Shown piece by piece: positions 55,116-64,000 of a DNA stretch of 64,000 bases. The stretch is from Cryptomeria japonica (Eukaryota; Streptophyta; Pinopsida; Cupressales; Cupressaceae). Position 1 is the first letter of the stretch; every line of letters begins with the position of its first letter. The notes beneath the pieces are model-generated. The model saw only the letters and a list, made by a program, of their open reading frames with translations, was not told the DNA's origin and did not search any database. Both the position numbers and the translations under genes were made by a program. The DNA is taken from contig NC_081414.1 in the NCBI RefSeq assembly GCF_030272615.1, positions 664,032,938-664,096,937 of the forward strand. The letters are read 5' to 3'.

Positions 55116-55690
55116 TAACCACTATGATGGATTGTTATTTTTAATTTTCTTTTTTTAATGTTGAGGAAAAATAACAACACTCAATTCATCTGAGGAAAAG
55201 GGATACATGCACCCTCTTCTTCAAGCACAAATGACCAAAATATGCATAGAAAGGGAAAAACTCCTCTTTCTACTGAAGCTACAAATTTTCACAGAGATTG
55301 TAATGACACTACAATGGATTGTCACGAGAAAAGGTATTTGGAAGAGATGATCCAATAGAAGGTAATTTCTCATATGAATGCCTCTATGGTTTCCCCCTAT
55401 CTTAAGAAAATAATTTTGGGAGGGAAGGACCTTGGAACGATGATTAACTAGAAGACTCTGGATCACTTTTGTAAACCTCCCTAATTGTTCCTAGCTGAGG
55501 TTGTTCTTATGTGGTGTTGTTTAGTTAGATTTGATGTTTTTGGTTTTGTAAGTTATGTTTTGGTAGTTGTAATTGTGTAGTTCTTTTGTTGTTCTATTGT
55601 GCATAATGCTCCATCTTTATTAATGTAAAAGGTTTTGATCCCTTTCAAAACTCTTCTTATCTTAATAAAAAATAATAAACATAGATTCCT
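55116..55690 (+). other. Possible 3' end of a LINE
   Basis: A stop-containing coding-like stretch (about 55140-55480) is followed by a T/G-rich tail ending TTAATGTAAAAGGTTTTGAT and an A-rich run near 55665-55680. This recalls plant LINE 3' ends. If so, it and 40020-40655 could be parts of one LINE with a large gap at the E insertion. Weak evidence. Confidence 0.3.
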
Positions 55691-57967
55691 CCTCTATAAA
55701 TCCATCCTCCTTGGTAGGATGTATACCATATGTACACAATGAATTTTATGAACTATCTTGTTTGTGTAGAAATTTTTATATGGAAATTCCATCAAAGTAA
55801 TTCTTAAATAGCTATCATTTACAATTGGAAGTTGCACTAATATTACATTTATATGTTAAAAACAACAATTTTCTCATGCAATAGTTAAAAATTTGTATGA
55901 GTATTTTGAAAACCCTAAAATATGCATTTATGACCATCAACTAAAATGGTTGGCAAATAAATAAATTCTAAGGGACTTTGAAATAATATATCCTAATTCA
56001 CTATAATCTTGGTAAACCTATCAACTAAAACTAGTAACCATGCCTTGTATATGTTGAGTGAAACTTGCAAGGACACAAACTTAAAATTCAAACAAACTTA
56101 CATTCAATCTTTGTTTAGGTACAAAAGATTAATCACTCATCCAATTGTAAATAGAAAACTATTATTTCATCATTTTGAGAGTCTAACATTTTTCTTATGG
56201 CAAATAGAATAATAATCTTTCTTCAAATTGAGAGACCGTCATTTTTTCTTCTGGTAAATTGAAGACTAAATCTTTAGTTTAAAAGCTCAACACTACTGCA
56301 GAAGCCTGGTGCACCCCAAAAGCCAATGCAAACACAAGATGAATGGAGTGTGTTGTGAATTACCAACCATTTTTGGAATACAAAGACAAATCACAAAAAT
56401 ACTCACAAGGAACAAATTGTAGGGGATTGATCTTAACTACCTCACTGTAGTGCTTTAGATTATATTAATTTTCATGCCTCCACAACTCTAAAATCTCCTT
56501 CCTTGCAGGGGATCGATATTTTGATGATGTCTTGGAATTTCCCTAAATACTTCAATGCAAAGTGCTTGAGTAGATTGATCTTTTCCTCTCTTCTTCTTCT
56601 CTTTTCTTGCGATGCTTAACTTGTTTCTTTTAGCATGTAAACACAATTAATCATTTGTACTGCACTTGATAATGAAAAGATCTAATGCAACTTATTTTCT
56701 TTGTCTTTAATATCTTTAAAAAAATTTAAAAGTTTTTATTTAAAAACACTCAAATTTAAAATAGATAAAAATATTTTTTAAATTTTAATTACATAATATA
56801 ATTTAATAAAATTATAATTGTTAGTCATGATTTTAGGAAAGATCATTCCTTTTGTTTCACATCGCAATATCCCTCATCTAATCCTCTACACTATTCTTTT
56901 TCTTCAACTCTTGATTGTCTGTGTCATCGTTACCTTTACAATTTTGAAGTGACTTAAGATTAAGCATGATAGGCAACTCCATTGGAAAACCTCTATATGC
57001 TTCTCTTGAAACTTCCATGATCTCCAACACCATCGTTTCCTAAATTTGTAAATAAATGGACTTTGATAAGGTGTTACCTGATTTAATAACAATAAAAAAG
57101 AATGGAAGTGACAATCGCCATGCTTTTAGAAACCCTAAGTTTTAAATTCCATATTCTTCTGACCAGAGCATTCCCCCAACACTAACAAAAACAGACTTCA
57201 AACAATTTGGGAGGGCGTTTCAACCCCAGCAGCTAAATCAGCAGAAATATTCGATTCCAAAATGGTCGACAAAATTAGAATTTAGAGATTTGGGATTCCA
57301 AAATGGTCGACTGCAAAACAATCAAGATGGATATGTTGGGATTCCAAAGAGGTCGACTGCAAACAATCAAAATGGATATGTAAACGTTGTTCTCTTTGCT
57401 TACGGTACTTTTCTCTTTTATAAGGAAAGATGATACAAGAGCAGTATATTTATATTTTAAAAAAAATATATATGTAAAATAATGTGGAGAGATATCACAT
57501 AATTGTCTTGCATGTTTATTAGTTGTCAAGAAGGACATAGAGCTGAATAATGCCACACTCTTTCGCTCTAATTAAAGATGTAACAGTTTAGTATACTTAG
57601 AGACAAGTGGCAATGATTCTATTTTATTCAAAATAATAAAATAATATTTATAGATTAATTGAAACATGCATGCATTTACCTTTCATCTACACATCAAATT
57701 TATTCAAAACCAATTTTTTGTTTATGGATATTTGTATGTCATTGTAGATGCCTCTCTGCATAACAAGATATTTGACAGTTGAACTTGTCAAAATTTAGTG
57801 GTGTTTAATGGTTTGGTTTGCATGCATGTGTGACTATTGCTTTGTATGTTTTTGGTCATGTGATGTGGTAAGTGCTGACTATTGTGGTTGCTTGTGTATT
57901 GTTGCTCTCTTGATTTTTGCGTATTATTTTGCATTATTCATCTTTCTTAGAGTGTTGTTATATAGTT
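55691..57967. other. AT-rich spacer without recognised genes
   Basis: No coding frame longer than about 90 codons and no family motif. Homopolymer and AT-rich stretches dominate. A direct partial repeat (GGGATTCCAAA-GGTCGACTGCAAA, near 57290-57310 and 57338-57362) is present. Confidence 0.5.
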
Positions 57968-58260
57968 ATTAGTGTTTTGGGTTTTCTATGATAATTGGAT
58001 ATTCAGTGTATATCGGTTTGGGCTATTTCAGAAGATTTTTATATTTATTGAAAAAATTGTTAGGATCTTTTGGTTTTAGTTTGTTTTTGTTTTCTAATGG
58101 TAACTTTATTAGTGTTTTGGGTTTTCCATGATAATTAGACATTCATCGTATATGGATTTGAGCTAGTTTAAAAATTTGTGGTGGAGATTTTTGTATTTAT
58201 TGAAAAAATTGTTATGATCTTTTGGTTTTAGTGTGTTTATGTTTTCTAATGTTAACTTTA
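57968..58260. repeat. Tandem duplication, period about 140 bp
   Basis: ATTAGTGTTTTGGGTTTTC starts at 57968 and again at 58108. The two units continue in parallel through ATTGAAAAAATTGTTA and GATCTTTTGGTTTTAG. The second unit is about 10 bp longer. Confidence 0.85.
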
Positions 58261-58293
58261 TGTTTGTTTGTTCACATTGTTAAGTTTGATTCA

Positions 58294-58580
58294 TAGTTTT
58301 TCATTTTGTTTTCTAGTGTAGATACTCAAAAAAAGTTCAATGTTTTCTTATAAGTAGAATATTTATAAATGAACGTCAATATTATAAAACATGACAAGCT
58401 TCAAGTGATATGTGAAATATTCGTATGAAATTTTCTAGTTTTTCATTTTGTTTTCTAGTGTAGATACTCAAAAAAAGTTAAAATTGTTCTTATAAGTAGA
58501 ATATTTATAAATGATTATCAATATTTAAAAACATGATAAACATTCAAGTGAGATTATGTAAAATATCCATATGAAATTTG
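58294..58580. repeat. Second tandem duplication, period about 142 bp
   Basis: TAGTTTTTCATTTTGTTTTC starts at 58294 and 58436. Both units carry CTAGTGTAGATACTCAAAAA and GTAGAATATTTATAAATGA. It lies directly after the previous duplication but has a different unit. Confidence 0.85.
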
Positions 58581-59167
58581 TTAGATAGTTTTACTAAATT
58601 TTTAAATATTTTTTCATGATACTTCTTTTTGTTTTATGAGCTTCCACCTTCCCCTCATCTATAATACATGTGATACATGTGATTCATAATTGAAGTGATT
58701 ATAATTGGTAATTCACCACCTCTTAAATAAAATATTTGTTTTTCCCATTTACATTATAGTATGTATTTCTTAATGGCAATAATTTTAAAATCAAACTTTT
58801 CTAGTAGGAGCAATATATATAAATGATACAAGGCAAAATAAAATTTAGCAAATAGATGCATCTTAACATAACCTAAGTTAGATAAAATTTTAATATTCTT
58901 GAAGAAGTTTCATTTACTAAATAATAATTAAAAATACATTTAGGAATTGAAAGACAAAGAACATTACAAAATAGAACAAGGGTTGCACATAGTTCTTGCC
59001 ATACTTGGTAGGAGAATTTTAATCCAGTAATTGTTTGGTTATGAAGTTTTGTCAATGCATGGAGTGGGGCTTGGTTATGAAATTTATGGATGTATGGAGC
59101 AAGGCTTGGTTATGATGTATAAAGTAACTATAATCTAACTTGTTAATCCGGCAATAATATAGTAGAA
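58581..59167. other. AT-rich spacer
   Basis: No supported gene. A short direct repeat (GGCTTGGTTATGA, three copies with variants near 59030-59116) is visible. Confidence 0.5.
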
Positions 59168-59428
59168 TTTTCAATCATATATCAAGCAAGCTCTTTGGTA
59201 ACCAATTTTGTTGAACAACCATTTCTTTGATGACTTTACCTCATGTACATTTCTAATAAACATGATGAAAAGGGATCCACAAGGCTCCAAACACCTCTTA
59301 ATATTTTCAACCATTTATCAAGCAAGCTCTTCAATAACAAATTTCCATGGACAACCATTTCTTGGATGAATTTTAGCTCATGAACATTTGTAACAATCAC
59401 AAAGAAAAGGGACCCATCAAGCACCTCT
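59168..59428. repeat. Tandem duplication, period about 137 bp, minus-strand coding-like
   Basis: TTTCAA-CAT-TATCAAGCAAGCTCT begins at 59168 and 59305, and each unit ends near GCACCTCT or ACACCTCT. An 85-codon minus frame (59236-59493) spans parts of both and reads LEVLDGSLFFVIVTNVHELK with a KSLLDKWLKILRG continuation. It may be a degraded repeat-containing exon; I do not recognise it. Confidence 0.7.
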
Positions 59429-60077
59429 AGTAGAGTTTTTTCTTTTATTGCACACTTGCAAGCCTCCTTACTATTCTGGCAAGTGCATGACATGTCTTAC
59501 AAGCCTCCTAAATCTTCTAGTAATTAATAATGTATCTTCCCCTGAACCTTCTATACATTTTATGACTTATGTTGTTTGGTATCCCTATTTTATTTATTTT
59601 TTATCACAAAATGAGAAATATATTTTGATGAATCAAATCATCTTTAATCAATCCAAATCTGAAATCACGCTCCATAGAACTATTAGTTGAATTTAAGCAT
59701 TTATTACATGTTTTCTAAATTGTCGTTGTGAAAGAGTTGTTCAATGTCTATACCTTTCATATATGCTCTCTACAGTTTACTAGCGAAGGTGAGCCATTTA
59801 AGGCAATAGGGTCAATATCCTTCATGTTGTTCTAAATATCCTTTCTATCAATAGTACTTACTGTTGTTAATACTGTATTGCCAACCAAACAATAATTAAC
59901 ATTTATGAGCGATATCACTTTCAAATATTGAAATACTAGATATGACTATTTTTTATGCATATTGAAGCTTGATATTGAAAGTGGAAGCATTGTTATTAGC
60001 ATATTCCATACCATTCAAAACAATTCTAAAGTTTGTGAAGCTTTCTGAACAATAATTATTTTCTAAACACAATATTA
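59429..60077. other. AT-rich spacer
   Basis: No supported coding or structural feature. Confidence 0.5.
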
Positions 60078-60684
60078 TGTTAATTTCTATAACCAAACAA
60101 CAGATTAATTGCTCAACAAATATCACAGTAGAGAAACAAGAATAATGTTTACCTATCTAATTTTTAACAATTAATACACTGGGTTAATTAACAACTAATA
60201 ATAGGAGAAGCAAAAATAACAAGCCAATCACAATAAACAAAATAACATGTAGATAACATCGATATACCCAAGAAACCCCAATGTGGGGAAAAACCTATAG
60301 ATGTTGAATCTTCTATTCATCTTCAAGAGAACTTTCCTTCTAAATACAATCCTAATTGTCGCAGCAATCTTATATATATATAGCTTTCTTGATGAAAAAT
60401 CAATTATGCAAGAGTGGTGAAACTTTCCTCATACAACACATCCTAAGAGAAACTTCCTTACATAACTCACGAAAGGAACTTTCCTTACATGATGCAAGAA
60501 AAATGAAACTTGTCTCACATAACTTAGACTATCTCACACATAAAAAATTTCTTGGTGATAACCTCTCAACTCTAGGAAATATCCTAATTACAAAATATAA
60601 AATATCCTCTTGTTGAACATTCAACACGAACTACACTTAAGCAACTTCGACAATCACACCTTCTGAACTACATAAAACTTAACA
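60078..60684 (-). repeat. 3' LTR of Copia G (left boundary uncertain)
   Basis: On the minus strand the LTR starts TGTTAAGTTTTATG at 60684 right after a purine run. The left end is placed at TGTTAA (60078) because it mirrors the start, giving about 607 bp. CCCCAATGTGGGGAAAAACC near 60280 resembles a motif found in the other LTRs. The second LTR lies outside the window. Confidence 0.5.
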
Positions 60685-60693
60685 CTCCCTCTT
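60685..60693 (-). promoter_or_regulatory. PPT of Copia G
   Basis: AAGAGGGAG on the minus strand, between the RNase H end and the LTR. Confidence 0.65.
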
Positions 60694-62150
60694 CATGAGG
60701 AAGGTGTTTTTCACAACACCTAGCTTATCCCTAAAGAATAAAAACTTTCTCTTCATCAAGGCCTTTGTTAGGATGTCTTCTTTCTGCTCATCTATAGGAA
60801 TGTATTGTAACTTCATTGTCCCCTTATCCACACAATCTCTAATGAAATAGTACTTGATCTCAGTGTACTTTGACTTGTCATGAAACACTGGATTCTTAGA
60901 GAGTTTGATACAACTCTGATTATCATAGTAAATGACTATAGTATCTAGCTCCTGGTCAAAGAGGCCAATTAGAAGTTTCTAAAGCCAAATAGCCTCACAT
61001 GTACCATACTAGCTACCATATGCTCGATCTTTGCAAAACTCAGTACAACTGAATTCTATTTCCTGTTGTACCAAGATACTTCTCTTGATCCCAAGCTGAA
61101 ACAACATCCTAAAGTGCTCTTTCTGTCAGTCATATTGCCTGCCCAATCTACATTGGTCAACCCCTAAAGCTTTACTCCATCTTGTTGAATACACTTCAAC
61201 CCATAATCAGCTGTTCCTCAGAGATACCTCAAAATTTGCTTCGCATCTACCCAGTGCACATGTTTAGGTTCCACCATAAATTGACTGAGTGAATTTACTG
61301 CAAAACAAATGTTTGGCCTTGTGTTGAATAGATACATAAGAGAGCCTATCAATTGTCTATACAAATTTGGGTCCACTGCCTCTAATCTAGAAGCATCGAT
61401 CTTCTTCTAGTTGGTCACAAGTGGCGTGGACATGGGCTTACAGTTTTCCATCCTAAATTGCTTCAAGCTATCAATTGTATACTTCCCCTGTCTAAGGAAG
61501 ATCTCTCCCTCTTTCTAGCACAACTCCAGTCGTAGAAATTAATGCATCAAATCCAAGTCCTTTATCTCAAACTCTCTTGCAAGATCCCACTTGTAGTGTG
61601 TTATGAGCTCTTCTAGCCCTATAAGAAACAAGTCATCAGCATATAACACCAATATGAGAAGCTTGCCCTTCACCTAAACATAGTATAGGTTTAGATCAAC
61701 CTCACTTTTGGTGAAGCCCACACTCTGCAAGTAACCATCAATACATGCATACCACACCTTGGGATCCTTCTTGAGCCCATACAATGATCTCTTCAACCTG
61801 CACACATGGGAATCCCTCCCATGCACCTCAAAGGCCTCTGATTGTTCTATGTAAATATCTTCCTCAATTACTCTGTTGAGGAAGACCACCTTGACATCCA
61901 TCTCATGATTCCTCCAACCCATTTGTGTTGAGCTATAGAAATGATAGCTCTTATGGATTAGTACCTAGCTACTAGAGAAAAGGTCTCATCATAGTTGATC
62001 CCTTCCTTCTAAGAAAACCCTTTAGCTACAAACCTTACTTTGAACTTTTCTACACTACCATCTGTAGCATGCTTGATCTTATACAACCATCTTGACCATA
62101 CCACTGACTTATTTTCAGGTCATGGCACTACCTCCCACGCATTGTTCTTC
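60694..62150 (-). pseudogene. Copia G reverse transcriptase-RNase H
   Basis: Minus strand: HEMDVKVVFLNRVIEEDIYI, VCRLKRSLYGLKKDPKVWYA, QSVGFTKSEVDLNLYYV, then through stops an LVLYADDLFLIG box (YADD intact, about 61635), IGSLMYLFNTRPNICFAVN, WVDAKQILRYL, NVDWAGNMTDRKST-like and the RNase H end KYTEIKYYFIRDCVDKG with ILTKALMKRKFLFFRDKLG. It differs in sequence from A, C and E, so it is a separate lineage, closer to the pattern seen in widespread plant Copia elements. Confidence 0.88.
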
Positions 62151-62586
62151 ATGGTGGAAGAATACTCTTCCACCATGGCATCCCTTCATACTCGATGCTT
62201 GGATTCCTCCTAAAATATGGAAGGCTCTACTTTAATCAGTTCACTCATAAGTGTCATATAATCAGAATAATGTTTGGGAGCCTTTCTCTATCTAATTAGA
62301 TTTAGAGGATCACCAAAATATTCTTGGGCCTCTCTTAGTGTCTACTCAGTTGTTTCTCCTCCTCCCTATGATAGGATTCTGAGGCTGAAGAATCATCTGT
62401 TCTTCCTCTTGATCAATTTTCTTGGCCTGCTTGCTCTACTCTCCAACTTGTGTGATTCAAGTCTGAGAAATTTGTGCAACCTCAACCTTGGGTGTTATCT
62501 TCTCCTCTTGAACTTCCATCAAGCTTCCAGACTTCTAAAGATCCCTTTCCTCCTCAACCTTCACATCTCTGTGAATAACTTTTTTT

Positions 62587-63431
62587 CTAGATGGTGGGAA
62601 TGTAAACATGATAGACCTTAGAAGTTTCACTGTACCCAACTAGGATACCCTTCTCTACAATTGGTTCCAACTTGGTTCTCTTCTCCACGGGAATATGGCA
62701 ATACATAAGGCATATAAAGATGTGATTGTGCGTCAAATCTAGTTTCTTCCCAATGAATGCCTCTTCTGGAGTCAATTTGCCCAACACTTTATGTGGGCTC
62801 CTATTTTTTAGATACATGGTTGTATTGCAAGCTTCTTCCCTAAAAACCAAGGCAAATCCTGATCATGAAGCATGGCCTTGGCTACTCTAACTATAGCCCT
62901 ATTTTTTTGTTCAGCAACCCCATTTTGTTGAGGGTTGTATGGAACTATCAACTCTTTCTTGATACCTTCATGAGCACAAAAATATTTGAAGACATTCGAG
63001 GTATACTTGCCTCCATTATCAAGCCTTAGTATCTTGATATTCCTTCCTGTTTGGTTCTCCATGAGAGCCTTAAACTCTTTGAACCTATTGAACACTTTAT
63101 ATTTATTTTTCATAAAATATATACACATCTTCCTAGAGAAATCATCAATGAAAGTAACTTAATACTCATACCCACTCAAGAATATTGTTGACATGGGCCC
63201 ACATACATCTGAGTATATGAGATCCAAAATCCCTTTAGATCTAGTATTGTTGCTTGGGAAATTGGTCTTGGCATATTTCCCAAGAGTACAACCCTGACAG
63301 ACCTCATGCTTTTTGACCATCATCTCAGGTAACCCCATCACTATTTCCTTGAGCATATTAAATGCTTCATGGTGAAGATGATTCATCCTCCTATGCCATG
63401 GTTCTCCAAGCCCTTTATTATTACTCACCAA
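62587..63431 (-). pseudogene. Copia G integrase
   Basis: 63159-63431: PWHRRMNHLHHEAFNMLKEI and HEVCQGCTLGKYAKTNFPSN form the HHCC zinc domain; the core begins LDLIYSDVCGPM (first catalytic Asp). 62808-63128 has EFKALMENQTGRNIKILRLD followed by NGGKYTSN (second Asp) and VPYNPQQNGVAEQKNRAIV, with Glu. 62587-62850 has NTTMYLKNRSPHKVLGKLTP and KGILVGYSETSKVYHVY. Breaks near 62810 and 63140. Confidence 0.88.
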
Positions 63432-63530
63432 TGTATGTGTTGGCTCAAACTGTAATCAAAACAAGTTGCCATGCCTAACTCCAATCACTTTTGCTACTTT
63501 GGAATTCCTAGGATGGATATAGACTTTGCC

Positions 63531-64000
63531 TTATTCAAAGGTCACAATGTAACCCTTGTCCTCCAAAGTCGAAACAAAGATTAAATTCTTTGTCATGCCA
63601 TGAACATACAACACATCCTTCACTAACAGAGGTTTGCCAAACTCCCTTTGAAACTTGATCTTGCCAACCCCAATTGCGTGGTACATGGCATTGTCTCCAA
63701 GCTCGATATAGAAATCCAACTTCTTGTCCTCCAGCTTGGTGAAATATACTCTGACTCCCATCATGTGGTAGGAAGCCCCACTATCAATATACCAAACATT
63801 ATTGGTAATTGAACTTGAGAGATAGGCAATGAGTGAAAACTCATTCTCAAACCATGTTGCAAACTCTTCCACCTCTGCAGTACTTACAACTTGCTTCTTT
63901 GACTTACCCTTGTTTTTCTTATTTGGGCATTGACTAGCATACTGGCCCATCTAATGGTAGCAAAAATACTTTATTTTTCTTAGATCTTTTTTCTTCCCAT
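63531..64000 (-). pseudogene. Copia G protease and Gag zinc knuckle, right edge of window
   Basis: 63531-63950 reads MGQYASQCPNKKNKGKSKKQ, the second half of a CCHC knuckle and basic tail; its Cys-Tyr start lies just beyond a stop near 63951. It continues to NVWYIDSGASYHMMGVRVYF with an intact DSG protease site, and LLVKDVLYVHGMTKNLIFVS. The rest of Gag is outside the window. Confidence 0.85.

Overview
This 64 kb window is nuclear DNA of a seed plant and consists almost entirely of nested long terminal repeat (LTR) retrotransposons. Nested Copia and chromovirus elements, AT-rich spacers and the absence of any host gene point to a large repeat-rich plant genome. A conifer or other gymnosperm is my best guess, from the many ACCGGT-rich LTRs and general resemblance; this is inference. 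I found no tRNA, rRNA, CRISPR array or intact host gene. Nearly every coding region is a retrotransposon relic with in-frame stops and frameshifts.

Layout. Position 1-1198 is the 3' end of a plus-strand element (family D). 1199-2424 is AT-rich non-genic DNA. 2425-3640 is a decayed plus-strand Copia pol (element H), whose 3' LTR (3707-10431) is split by a chromovirus-type Gypsy element at 4055-10347 (target-site duplication, TSD, ATATG). 10432-11390 holds a Copia RNase H scrap and a possible MITE. 11396-37268 is a 26 kb composite bounded by family A Copia LTRs with matching TTTTC flanks. Inside it are two partial copies of the A gag-pol region, and between them a head-to-tail array of a non-autonomous family (B). 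One B LTR is itself split by Copia element C (25876-31068, TSD GAATA). 37879-40019 is a short LTR element (F) with no coding capacity. 40020-40655 resembles LINE ORF1. 40656-55115 is Copia element E, into which family D element 42001-49430 has inserted (TSD TTCAC). 55116-60077 is AT-rich spacer with several tandem duplications. 60078-64000 is the 3' part of another minus-strand Copia (G), running off the right edge.

Most interesting content. Families B and D are non-autonomous LTR retrotransposons. Each encodes a coiled-coil Gag with about four CCHC zinc knuckles, and then, instead of pol, one very large ORF (ORF2) with a conserved N-terminal domain, a basic linker and a charged or coiled-coil C-terminus. 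I do not recognise ORF2 as any pol domain. B and D share primer-binding sites, polypurine tracts, LTR termini and an inverted repeat around the polypurine tract with the autonomous-type Copia families A, C and E, which suggests trans-mobilisation by those Copia enzymes. The decay in this window is rich in TAG stops where CAG or TGG is expected, consistent with deamination of methylated CHG sites.
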